Source of the DNA: Streptomyces sp. VRA16 Mangrove soil
GTDB lineage: Bacteria; Actinomycetota; Actinomycetes; Streptomycetales; Streptomycetaceae
DNA length: 41,877 nucleotides
Direction of reading: 5' to 3'
NCBI RefSeq assembly: GCF_017377775.1
Contig: NZ_JAFVLN010000031.1
Location: forward strand, 1-41,877
Position 1 is the stretch's first letter, and each line of letters starts with the position of its first letter. The notes beneath the pieces were generated by a model. The model saw nothing but the letters and a program-made list of their open reading frames with translations. It was not told the DNA's origin and did no database searches. Positions 23,260 to 30,494 of this stretch are shown here, piece after piece. Both the position numbers and the translations under genes were made by a program.

Positions 23260-24218
23260 GCGTCCTCCTGTGTCGTCGATGGCCCGTTGCGCGGTGCGAT
23301 GTCCTTGTCGGCGCCGGCCAGCGCCTGCCAGGCGTCAGCGGGTCGCAGGGCGAGGCGCAGGCGCACGGGTCGCACCAGACCGCAGGCCGCCACCGTGTCG
23401 GTCACGGTCTGCCGCGCCTGGTCCCGAGCCGATGCGCAGTCCCCGAAAGCCACTTCACCGCGCACTTTGACGGTCCGCCGACCGCAGCGGACCGTGATGT
23501 GGTGCAGTCCGGGGACCTCGCCGACGGCATCACGGATCAGAGCGGCGACGGCAGAGCGGTCGATCTGCGCGCACCACCCGTCCCTGGACGCTGCGAGCAT
23601 CAACTGGCGCCGGTTGCCCGGCGTGAGGGCCAGCACCACAAGCCAGGCACCGACGAGCATGGCGCCGACCGCTGCCGACGTGACAGTCGGGTCGCCAGGA
23701 CCGTGACCGGCCAGCCAGCGGAGGGCGGTCAAACGCCACTGCCCGGGCCACTCACCGCAGACGTGTACGCGCAGGACATCGGCCGTGCACACGATCGTGG
23801 CGGCTGCCGTCAGCGCCAGCACCAGGCTCGTCGGCCCGCGCCGCTGGGACCACCAGCGGCGCGGCGAACGTACCTGCGATCCGGTGTCGGCGTCGGCAGC
23901 GCTCTGCGGAAGCGGGATGCCGTGGGGTGCCAGCCGGGACACGACGACACGGACCGGCGGGATGTGCAGGCCTGTGAGGGCATGTGTCCGAGCGGTGACG
24001 TGGCCCTGCACGCCGCGGGTGACGGCGGACAACTGCGCGGGAAAGGGCAGAGTCACCCGCACGCCGACCGTTGCTCTTCGTCCCGCGACGATGGCCGAGG
24101 CGCTCACCTCCCGCCCCGTGCCGCTGACGGCTTCACGGGCAGCCCCTTGGGCGACCTTGCGTACGGCTCGGTCGGACAGGACAGTGGTACCCCGCGCCGC
24201 GCGGGCGGGGACGGTCAC
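23256..24218 (-). CDS. Asp23-like/DUF6286-type membrane protein
   Basis: The 320-residue protein starts with an Asp23-like portion ('TVLSDRAVRKVAQGAAREAVSG', then a mixed beta region to about residue 90). Two predicted membrane segments follow, 'TSLVLALTAAATIVCTADVL' and 'TSAAVGAMLVGAWLVVLAL'. A second soluble alpha/beta domain ends it ('DRSAVAALIRDAVGEVPGLHHITVRCG...VKVRGEVAFGD'). The GTG at 24218 overlaps the upstream stop (GTGA), making coupling clear; a longer reading from 24464 would run through the preceding gene. It sits between the small membrane protein and AmaP in the envelope-stress operon. Family naming is moderate; the topology is directly visible. Confidence 0.8.
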   Translation of the reverse strand: MTVPARAARGTTVLSDRAVRKVAQGAAREAVSGTGREVSASAIVAGRRATVGVRVTLPFPAQLSAVTRGVQGHVTARTHALTGLHIPPVRVVVSRLAPHGIPLPQSAADADTGSQVRSPRRWWSQRRGPTSLVLALTAAATIVCTADVLRVHVCGEWPGQWRLTALRWLAGHGPGDPTVTSAAVGAMLVGAWLVVLALTPGNRRQLMLAASRDGWCAQIDRSAVAALIRDAVGEVPGLHHITVRCGRRTVKVRGEVAFGDCASARDQARQTVTDTVAACGLVRPVRLRLALRPADAWQALAGADKDIAPRNGPSTTQEDA

Positions 24219-24400
24219 CGCCGCATCCGCTCGAACACCTGCGGCAGGTCGTCGATGTGGCCGCCGTCGTCGAGCCAGTGACCGACTGCGTACCCGACGG
24301 CGCCGAGTGCAGCGACGAGCAGGAACGCCCCGAAGCCTCCGAAGTAGCCCGCGAAGGCCAGTGCCAGTCCTGCGAGCATTCCCTGAAACGCCCTGCTCAC
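24215..24400 (-). CDS. Small membrane protein of the Asp23 operon (DUF2273-like)
   Basis: The 61-residue protein is mostly a hydrophobic helical hairpin, 'LAGLALAFAGYFGGFGAFLLVAALGAVGYAVG' (about residues 9-40), with a charged tail 'HWLDDGGHIDDLPQVFERMRR'. Small two-helix proteins of this kind (DUF2273) accompany Asp23 and AmaP in many Firmicutes and actinobacteria. GTG at 24400 is preferred over GTG at 24427 because GAGAGAGG lies about eight bases before it. It is followed directly by the DUF6286-type gene through a GTGA overlap. Confidence 0.75.
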   Translation of the reverse strand: MSRAFQGMLAGLALAFAGYFGGFGAFLLVAALGAVGYAVGHWLDDGGHIDDLPQVFERMRR

Positions 24401-24481
24401 CGTGAGTTTTCCTCTCTCGTGCCCCACGACGGGGCACCTGCTGGTTTCCGTCCGTGCAGCGCACGGTTGGCCGTCCGCGGA

Positions 24482-24994
24482 CTACTCGACCCTGGAGTCG
24501 GCCTGGGCGGGGGCGTCGTCGTCCTCGGGGAGGTGGACGTCGTTGACCGTGATGTTGACTTCGACGACCTCCAGGCCTGTGATCCGCTCAACCGCGAGGA
24601 TGACGTTCTCTCGTACGTCGGCGGTGGTCTCCATGATCGGCACCCCGTACTCGACCACGAGGTCGAGGTCGATGGCGGTCTGGCGCTCTCCCACCTCGAC
24701 CTTCACCCCGCGGCCCACGTTGGCCCGGCTGCCCGGGATGCGCTCGCGGACGGCCCCGATCGTGCGGGACAGGCCGCCTCCCATCGTGTGGACGCCGGGA
24801 ATCTCCCGCGCCGCCATGCCCGCGATCTTCACCACGACCACGTCCGCGATCGCGGTCTTGCCCCGCGTGGATGCCGGCTCGTCCACGCCCGGGCGCCCCG
24901 CGCCGACCTCGGTCGTGGTCTCGGGAAGCGTGCTGCCCTTCGACAGGGCGCCCTTGCGTTCTGCGGTTGCGATCTGCTGCGTCACGATGTCCAC
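24482..24994 (-). CDS. Asp23/Gls24 family envelope stress response protein
   Basis: The 170-residue soluble protein carries the Asp23 domain at about residues 45-155. It includes 'GKTAIADVVVVKIAGMAAREIPGVHTMGGG' and 'VEVGERQTAIDLDLVVEYGVPI', then 'ENVILAVERITGLEVVEVNITVNDV', which is the classical pattern. It has an N-terminal charged extension and an acidic tail. It should form the membrane-associated Asp23 layer anchored by the AmaP-like protein downstream. The annotated start is a GTG at 24994 with GGGAG very close; a GTG nine bases later (24985) has better spacing and cannot be excluded. It is the first gene of the leftward operon and divergent from a second ECF sigma gene. Confidence 0.9.
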   Translation of the reverse strand: MDIVTQQIATAERKGALSKGSTLPETTTEVGAGRPGVDEPASTRGKTAIADVVVVKIAGMAAREIPGVHTMGGGLSRTIGAVRERIPGSRANVGRGVKVEVGERQTAIDLDLVVEYGVPIMETTADVRENVILAVERITGLEVVEVNITVNDVHLPEDDDAPAQADSRVE

Positions 24995-25409
24995 ATCTCC
25001 CTGTTTCGTTGACTGCGCGTACTGGCGGTCTGTCTTCTTGGACCCCGCTCGCCGACGGTCGTGACGCTCCAGATCCAGAAATTCCTCACGCCTCGCCCTC
25101 GCATCCGCGGCACACGCGCCAGAACTTTCCTTCTGCTCCCCCTCCTCCCCCTCCGCCCCCTGCTCCCCCTGCGCCCCCTGCGCCCCGGAGGAGCATCCGG
25201 CGCCGGGCCTGGCGGCCCGGCAGCCGCCCCAATCGAGTGAAATGGTCCCTCGTCTCCCGTCCGAGGACGCCGGCGCGACGGATCAGGGGCAGTTGACTCG
25301 CCGGCACCTCCGTCGCCAAGCCGATTCGCGCCGCATTTCCGAAGGCCACGTCACAAGGAGGCTTCGACGGTGTCCAACTGCCAGAGAACCGGACGAGAGG
25401 AGCCGCCCT
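24995..25409. promoter_or_regulatory. Divergent promoter region with a polypyrimidine tract
   Basis: This 415-base gap separates the Asp23 operon from the rightward ECF sigma operon and must hold both promoters. From about 25130 to 25195 the top strand is almost purely C and T, built from irregular CCCCCT/CCCCTG units. Such a tract can form unusual DNA structures or a poorly structured leader. No sigma-specific promoter boxes were convincing. Confidence 0.5.
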
Positions 25410-26021
25410 GTGGCGGGGGCCCGTACACCCAGCACACCATCGGACGGCAGGGGTAGCGCTCACAGCACGGCCGGATCGGCAGGCACGGATGACGATCTGC
25501 TCGCGGTCCGCGCGGCGGAGGGCGACGAGGACGCCTTCGCCGTCCTCGTCCAGCGCCATGCCCCCGCGATGATCCGGCTCGCCACGACCCTGCTCGGCAC
25601 ACCGAGCGAGGCGGAGGACGCCGTGCAGGACGCCTTCATCAGTGTTTGGCGCCGACTGCCCGAGTTTCAGCGGCGGTCCTCGTTCGGCACGTGGATGTAC
25701 CGGATCGTGACCAACCGTTGCCTGAACATGCTGCGGGCCCGCAGACCCGCGGCCCCGCTGGACGCCGCGGGCGACATCGCGGCGGCCGAACACACCACCT
25801 CCCCGGCGCGTATCGCCGAGGCCCGGGACGCCGTCCGGGGGCTACGCGATGCCTTGGACCTGCTGTCGCCCGAACAGCGGGCCTGCTGGGTCCTGCGCGA
25901 ACTGGAGGGGCACTCTTACGACTTCGTCGCGGACACGGTCGGCATCAGCCAGGACGCCGTCCGCGCCCGGGTCTTTCGCGCACGCCGTTGTCTGACACAA
26001 GCTCTGGGGGCCTGGCGATGA
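25410..26021 (+). CDS. ECF-family RNA polymerase sigma factor paired with an Asp23-type partner
   Basis: The 203-residue factor shows region 2 ('DEDAFAVLVQRHAPAMIRLATTLLG', 'SEAEDAVQDAFISVWRRLPEF', 'FGTWMYRIVTNRCLNMLRA') and region 4 ('LLSPEQRACWVLRELEGHSYDFVADTVGISQDAVRARVFRARRCLTQAL'). The frame is open far upstream, but GTG at 25410 has GAGAGGAG eight bases before it and removes a low-complexity leader. It is clearly distinct from the SigK-type factor in this window. Its stop overlaps the start of the next gene (ATGA), which carries a zinc-type anti-sigma motif. It is divergent from the Asp23/AmaP operon and may control it, which is inference. Confidence 0.85.
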   Translation: MAGARTPSTPSDGRGSAHSTAGSAGTDDDLLAVRAAEGDEDAFAVLVQRHAPAMIRLATTLLGTPSEAEDAVQDAFISVWRRLPEFQRRSSFGTWMYRIVTNRCLNMLRARRPAAPLDAAGDIAAAEHTTSPARIAEARDAVRGLRDALDLLSPEQRACWVLRELEGHSYDFVADTVGISQDAVRARVFRARRCLTQALGAWR

Positions 26022-26629
26022 ACACGCACACCGACCCGCCGAACAGCGCCGCCGACCACGGAGACGACGAACTCCTGCCGTGCGGCACGCTCTTGTCCCG
26101 GGCCTGGGACGTCTGGGAACAGGACGGCGACGACGAGCATGCCCGAAGCTGCCCGCACTGCCGACAGGCCGTACGCGAGCTCGACGACCTGGAGTCCGCG
26201 GTGCGCGGGCTGCGCCGTGAGACGACGGACGAGTCCGACTATGATCCGGAGCCGCTGACCCGGCGTGTCATGGATCTCGTACGTCTGGAGTTGCGCCCTG
26301 GGCGTCCCCTGCCTCTCGGCGACCCGACCGAGGGTGTGTGGATCATGGAGGCGGTCGCGGCTCGTTCGATCCGTGCGACGGCCGAGAGGGTGCCCGGCGT
26401 CCGGGCCGGATCCTGCCGTCTCCTGTCCGCCGACGGCGGCGTCCGCGTCCGCCTGGACATTCATGCTCCGGCCGGCGTACCCCTGCCCGAGCTTGCAGAC
26501 CATGTGCGCGAGCGAGTGCGGGAGGGCGCGGACCGTGCACTGGGCATGGTCGTGGCAGCAGTGGACATTGAGGTCATCGACATCGTGGCCGTTGCGGCCG
26601 ACGACGAACAGAACGGTTCTCACCCATGA
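26018..26629 (+). CDS. Putative anti-sigma factor: zinc-motif N-terminus joined to an Asp23-like domain
   Basis: In this 203-residue soluble protein, residues 41-48 read HARSCPHC. This is the H-x3-C-x2-C signature of zinc-binding anti-sigma domains, preceded by an acidic helix and Cys22. Residues about 95-200 form an Asp23-like alpha/beta domain ('EAVAARSIRATAERVPGVRAGSCRLL', 'VRVRLDIHAPAGVPLPELADHVRERVREGADR', 'VDIEVIDIVAVA'). No membrane segment is visible. The start overlaps the sigma stop (ATGA), the usual arrangement of sigma/anti-sigma pairs. I infer an anti-sigma factor whose sensor is an Asp23 fold rather than a membrane domain. It may respond to, or compete with, the Asp23 layer encoded divergently. 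Confidence 0.75.
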   Translation: MNTHTDPPNSAADHGDDELLPCGTLLSRAWDVWEQDGDDEHARSCPHCRQAVRELDDLESAVRGLRRETTDESDYDPEPLTRRVMDLVRLELRPGRPLPLGDPTEGVWIMEAVAARSIRATAERVPGVRAGSCRLLSADGGVRVRLDIHAPAGVPLPELADHVRERVREGADRALGMVVAAVDIEVIDIVAVAADDEQNGSHP

Positions 26630-26976
26630 CCCTTCACCGATCGAGTGCCGAGAACATGATGCTGGTCGACGAGGTCGCCGCCGTGGTGGAGGAGGTTGCG
26701 GGCGTGGTCTTCCTCCGACCTGGGCTGGCCGACCGGCTGCGCTCCACGCTCACCCGGCCGGGGGGCGCCGGCCGGGACCGGCGTGCCGGTGTGCGGGTGG
26801 ATCAGCCGGCCGACGGCGGACCCTGGCGCGTCGAGATCCATGTCGTCGTGGACCGGCGGGCCAGAGCAGTGGACGTGGCCCGTGCCGTCCGTACCCGCGT
26901 CGAGGATCACGCGGCCGCCCGCGCCCCCAGGCGCCCCCCGCCCCACGTCACGGTGACGGTCACGGGCCGCGTCTGA
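26626..26976 (+). CDS. Small Asp23-like protein
   Basis: This 116-residue soluble protein is coupled to the preceding gene by an ATGA overlap. Its pattern ('AENMMLVDEVAAVVEEVAGVVFLRPGLADRLRSTL', 'WRVEIHVVVDRRARAVDVARAVRTRVEDHAA', 'PPHVTVTVTGRV') is that of a reduced Asp23 domain, with the helix-strand-helix-strand order kept. It ends 14 bases before a convergent helix-turn-helix gene. It may bind the larger Asp23 proteins or the putative anti-sigma factor. The family assignment comes from pattern and context, not strong motif conservation. Confidence 0.7.
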   Translation: MTLHRSSAENMMLVDEVAAVVEEVAGVVFLRPGLADRLRSTLTRPGGAGRDRRAGVRVDQPADGGPWRVEIHVVVDRRARAVDVARAVRTRVEDHAAARAPRRPPPHVTVTVTGRV

Positions 26977-26990
26977 GCCCCGGCCCTGTG

Positions 26991-27542
26991 TCAGACATGG
27001 CCTACGGGCATAGTGGCCAGCAGGTAGCCCACGCAGATCCACACCCCCACCGCGAGGGTCAGGAGGCGGAATCTGCGCAGCCGAGCAGGTGAGACCGGAT
27101 CGGACGCGGGGCCCACGGGCAGGCCGACCGTGGTCGGTGCGGGCCTCGTTCGCGTCACAGCACCGGTGTTCCGTCCCTGGCCTTCGTGCCTGTTGACCGG
27201 GGAAAGGGCGACGACGGGTGACGGGCCGGAGGCCGGCCGGCGCTTGGGCGCGCGAACGCTTGAGCGGGCAGCGTCCGGGGGCGGGGGCACGAGGCCGTGG
27301 GCCAGCCCGGCGAGGAAGGCTGTGTAGGCGGCCCGGCGCACGCCGGTGGGCGAGGTGCGGCCCGTCTCCCAGGATCGCACCGTCGCCGTCGTGACGCCGA
27401 ACGCCTGAGCTACCTGTTCCTCAGTGAGCTGCCAGGTGCGCCTGAGGCGGCGTCGCTCCTCAGGAGCCGGAAGGGGGGCCTTCCCGTCGCGTCGCTGAGG
27501 ACGGGACGGCATAGGCTGCGGAGTCCGAAGATCGAGTGTCAT
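26991..27542 (-). CDS. Membrane-anchored helix-turn-helix protein
   Basis: The 183-residue protein has an XRE-like helix-turn-helix at about residues 28-80 ('EERRRLRRTWQLTEEQVAQAFGVTTATVRSWETGRTSPTG'). A Pro/Arg-rich linker follows (about 85-155), then one C-terminal hydrophobic segment ('LLTLAVGVWICVGYLLATM', about 160-178) preceded by arginines, so the DNA-binding part should face the cytoplasm. The N-terminal part resembles small Streptomyces regulators often found on plasmids or in chromosome arms. It converges on the small Asp23-like gene. A membrane-tethered regulator next to envelope-stress genes is suggestive, but its targets are unknown. Confidence 0.8.
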   Translation of the reverse strand: MTLDLRTPQPMPSRPQRRDGKAPLPAPEERRRLRRTWQLTEEQVAQAFGVTTATVRSWETGRTSPTGVRRAAYTAFLAGLAHGLVPPPPDAARSSVRAPKRRPASGPSPVVALSPVNRHEGQGRNTGAVTRTRPAPTTVGLPVGPASDPVSPARLRRFRLLTLAVGVWICVGYLLATMPVGHV

Positions 27543-28012
27543 GACGGTAGGACAATCCGCGATCAGTTGTGTGACGCGCCCCGGGATCCTTCACCCGTCT
27601 GCCATATCCGGCCAGCGGACGAGCAGGCGAGTGAGGCCGAACGCCGCGCCAGGTGCACGGCGAGCGCGACCGCAGCCGTTGCGGCCCGCCCGCGCCACGT
27701 CTCACGGCGACAGTTCCCCTGGCAGCAGCCGCCCTTGGCTCAGCCCGCCCTCGCCGGCCCGGCCGCCGCGCGGTTCATGCTGAGCGTCGCGGCGGGTGGC
27801 GCATCCCTCACTGTCCCGACCGCGATCTGCGGGCGGCGCGTGACCGTCAGTCAGCTCGCCGCCCTTCTCCGCGGCTGGGCACTCTCCAGGAACCTGCCGG
27901 CGTCAGAGCCATGCGGCGCAACTGCGCGGTCCACAGGCGTCGGTCCGGCATGGAAAGGCTCTCCTGTTGCTACCTGTAGGCGTGGGCGCTGCATACCTCG
28001 AGGGTGTAACGG
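27543..28012. other. Intergenic stretch, no recognised gene
   Basis: About 470 bases upstream of the molybdopterin oxidoreductase promoter. Several frames stay open because of high GC, but none has a good start or recognisable similarity. It may be decayed coding DNA; I see no strong hairpin or repeat. Confidence 0.5.
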
Positions 28013-28013
28013 A

Positions 28014-28042
28014 CCAATCCGGGCGCACTCCTGGAACGGATC
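28014..28042 (+). promoter_or_regulatory. Putative SigK promoter giving a leaderless transcript
   Basis: CCAATCC (28014-28020), 16 bases, then CGGATC (28037-28042). With usual spacing the transcript would begin at about the A of the ATG at 28049. No Shine-Dalgarno sequence lies upstream, so a leaderless mRNA is expected. Confidence 0.65.
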
Positions 28043-28048
28043 CGAGTT

Positions 28049-29734
28049 ATGGACCACGACACATCTCCCATGCCTCTGGCCCGCGTCCCACGCTTGGCGC
28101 TGGGCGCACTGAGCGGTCTCCTGGCCGGCTACGCGGCCCTCACGGTGGCCGAGTTGGTCTCGGCAGCGGTGCGCCCCGAGTCGGGACCGATCGTCGCAGT
28201 CGGCGGGGCGGCCATCGACCGTACGCCTTCTGGCGTGAAGGACTGGGCGATCAGACAGTTCGGGACGAACGACAAGCTGGTGCTCCAGCTCGGAATCCTT
28301 GCCGTACTGACCCTGCTGGCCCTGGTGTTGGGCATCGTGGCGACCCGGTGGAGGCTGATCGGTTCGCTCGGTGTGCTGGCGTTCGGTGTGGTGGGGGCCC
28401 TGTCCGCGGTGAGCCGGCCGGATTCGACAAGCTTGCAGGACGCGCTGCCTTCCATGGTGGGCGCCCTGGCGGGAGCCGGCCTTCTCTACTGGCTGATCGG
28501 ACGCCTTGGCACCCCGCGGCACAGGACGATGAGCACGGACAGTCCGGGTGCCGGACCCGGCCGCACGGCAAGGACCGGCACCGACGGCGCGCACGATCCG
28601 TCCGTGTCGTCACCCGTGTCACCGCGCGCGGCCTCGGCGGGATGGGACCGACGAGGCTTCGTTCTGGCGGCGACGGCTGCGGCCGCGACCTCCACCGGTG
28701 CCGGGCTGATCGGACGCGCGCTCAACGGCTCTGAGGGCCAGAACGCTGTCGCCTCACGCAAGAGTGTCGTGCTCCCGGCGCCGTCGTCACCTGCTGCGCC
28801 CGTGCCCAAGGGGGCGGCCTTGCGCATTGCGGGGATCAGCCCGTTCATGACGCCCAGCGACGACTTCTACCGTGTCGACACCGCCCTCGTCGTGCCCAAG
28901 GTGGACGCGACGTCCTGGCGGCTGCGCATCCACGGCAAGGGAGTCGCACGGGAACGCACGATCTCTTTCGACGATGTGCTGAAGATGCCGCTCATCGAGC
29001 GGGACATCACCCTCACCTGCGTCTCCAACGAAGTGGGAGGCCCCTACGTCGGCAATGCACGTTGGATCGGCGTACGTCTGGCCGACCTCCTGCAGGAGTG
29101 TGGTGTCACAGCACCGTCGAAGGGTGGTCCCGCTGACCAGTTGGTGGCTCGGTCGGTGGACGGGATGACAATCGGCAGTCCGGTCGAAGACGTGATGGAC
29201 GGCCGGGACGCCCTGCTCGCCGTGGGCATGAACGGACGCCCCCTGCCCTTCGAACACGGTTTCCCGGCGCGGATGGTGGTGCCGGGCCTGTACGGCTATG
29301 TGTCGGCCTGCAAGTGGATCGAGGACATCGAGCTGACCACGTTCGACGCCTATGACTCGTACTGGGTGAAGCGGGACTGGGCACAGCGCGCGCCCATCAA
29401 AACGCAGTCACGGATCGACACCCCGAAGCCGTTCGGGCGCCCGAAGGCGGGCACGGTCATGGTCGCCGGCGTCGCCTGGGCCCAGCACCGGGGCATCGAG
29501 AAGGTCGAGCTGCGTGTCGACGACGGCGCGTGGCACGAGGCCAGGCTGGCGGCGCAGGACACCCGCGACACATGGCGACAGTGGTCCTATGCCTGGGATG
29601 CCACAAAGGGCAACCACACGCTGACGGTGCGGGCCACCGACAGCACCGGCGAGCCCCAGACCGAGAAGCGCACTCCGACCATCCCTGACGGCGCGTCCGG
29701 TTGGCACTCGGTCGTAGTCACAGTGGAGGGTTAG
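28049..29734 (+). CDS. Membrane-bound molybdopterin-dependent oxidoreductase (sulfite oxidase family)
   Basis: The 561-residue protein has four hydrophobic segments (about residues 16-40, 76-98, 104-122 and 133-151). A linker and a twin-arginine-like 'DRRGFVLAATAAAATS' follow (about 200-215), then a sulfite-oxidase-type catalytic domain. The likely molybdenum ligand is Cys324 in 'TLTCVSNEVGG'. 'GNARWIGVRLADLL', 'MPARMVVPGLYGYVSACKWI'-type sequence and a C-terminal dimerisation domain follow. The catalytic part should be extracytoplasmic. It is preceded by a SigK-like promoter and lies upstream of the fasciclin lipoprotein. Substrate unknown: repair of oxidised methionine or another S/N-oxide is possible. 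Confidence 0.9.
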   Translation: MDHDTSPMPLARVPRLALGALSGLLAGYAALTVAELVSAAVRPESGPIVAVGGAAIDRTPSGVKDWAIRQFGTNDKLVLQLGILAVLTLLALVLGIVATRWRLIGSLGVLAFGVVGALSAVSRPDSTSLQDALPSMVGALAGAGLLYWLIGRLGTPRHRTMSTDSPGAGPGRTARTGTDGAHDPSVSSPVSPRAASAGWDRRGFVLAATAAAATSTGAGLIGRALNGSEGQNAVASRKSVVLPAPSSPAAPVPKGAALRIAGISPFMTPSDDFYRVDTALVVPKVDATSWRLRIHGKGVARERTISFDDVLKMPLIERDITLTCVSNEVGGPYVGNARWIGVRLADLLQECGVTAPSKGGPADQLVARSVDGMTIGSPVEDVMDGRDALLAVGMNGRPLPFEHGFPARMVVPGLYGYVSACKWIEDIELTTFDAYDSYWVKRDWAQRAPIKTQSRIDTPKPFGRPKAGTVMVAGVAWAQHRGIEKVELRVDDGAWHEARLAAQDTRDTWRQWSYAWDATKGNHTLTVRATDSTGEPQTEKRTPTIPDGASGWHSVVVTVEG

Positions 29735-29770
29735 CGCAACGAGAGCAGCTCAGGATGCGGCGCATACGAT

Positions 29771-29925
29771 GTGGCCGGCATGGCGGCGCTCGGCGGGGCG
29801 GCAGTGTGGGCGTATCAGGAGGCCGACGACGCACGACAGCAGATCCCAGCCGTACAGCGGCAGCCCGACGCCATCGCAGCCGTGCTCTCCGCACCGGACG
29901 CCAAGGTCGCGTCGGCGTCGCTGGA
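29771..29925 (+). pseudogene. Remnant of a second RskA-like anti-sigma factor
   Basis: The frame reads 'MAALGGAAVWAYQEADDARQQ' and 'QPDAIAAVLSAPDAKVASASL'. This aligns with 'VAALGGTAAWQHEQVTQARQQ' and 'SSQIAAVLAAPDARTSTAKL' of the intact RskA at 20873-21628, covering the end of its membrane segment and the start of its outer domain. The zinc domain and the C-terminal domain are both missing, and the frame then runs into unrelated sequence. It is a relic of a paralogue or of a rearranged sigK locus. Confidence 0.7.
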
Positions 29926-29935
29926 CGTACCGCTG

Positions 29936-30358
29936 GTGTGCCGGCCTCGTGGGTGTGTTCCTCGTGGCCTTCGGCATCCTCGGCCTGACCGACCGCATCG
30001 GGTTCTTCAGACACAGGCTCTCAACACCAGAGGCGGCGCCACACTCGGTCTCAACACGAACGGCGCACTGAGCGTGCTCTCGATCGTGGTGGGCGGCATC
30101 CTCCTGGCCGCCGCGGTCCGGGGCGGCAACGCCGCCTCGACCGTCGACATGGCTCTGGGCATCGCCTTCCTGCTGGCCGGTTTCGCGAACCTGTTCGCCT
30201 TGGACAGCCGGTTCAACATCCTCAACTTCCGCATGCAGAACGTCCACTTCAGCTTCGGAGTCGGTCTACTGCTGATGACGGGCGGCATGTACGGACGGGT
30301 CAGCGGCGGTTTGCCTCACAACAATCCCTACTGGCGCTCGCGCCATGCGAACCGGTGA
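29936..30358 (+). pseudogene. DUF4383-like membrane protein, frameshifted and 5'-truncated
   Basis: One frame encodes 'GLVGVFLVAFGILGLTDRIGFF' to about 30008. Similarity then continues in another frame with 'LGLNTNGALSVLSIVVGGILLAAAV', 'TVDMALGIAFLLAGFANLFALD' and 'VHFSFGVGLLLMTGGMYGRVSGGLPHNNPYW'. This gives about four membrane segments and a C-terminus typical of small actinobacterial membrane proteins of the DUF4383 type. The shift lies near 30009. There is no start codon of its own, since the 5' end abuts the RskA relic. The gene would not produce the normal protein unless the sequence contains an error here. Confidence 0.6.
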
Positions 30359-30412
30359 CCCGCCCTGTCCCGAACCCCACCGTCGTACACCCATCACCCG
30401 ATCGGGAATCCA

Positions 30413-30442
30413 CCAATCCGCTGCCCGTGGCGGCTCCGGATT
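30413..30442 (+). promoter_or_regulatory. Putative SigK promoter of the fasciclin gene
   Basis: CCAATCC (30413-30419), 17 bases, then CGGATT (30437-30442), about 52 bases before the ATG. It matches the elements before sigK and the molybdopterin oxidoreductase gene. Confidence 0.65.
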
Positions 30443-30494
30443 CCCCGCGATGGAGGCGAACGGCCTTCACACAACCGATCTTTGAGGGATTGCC

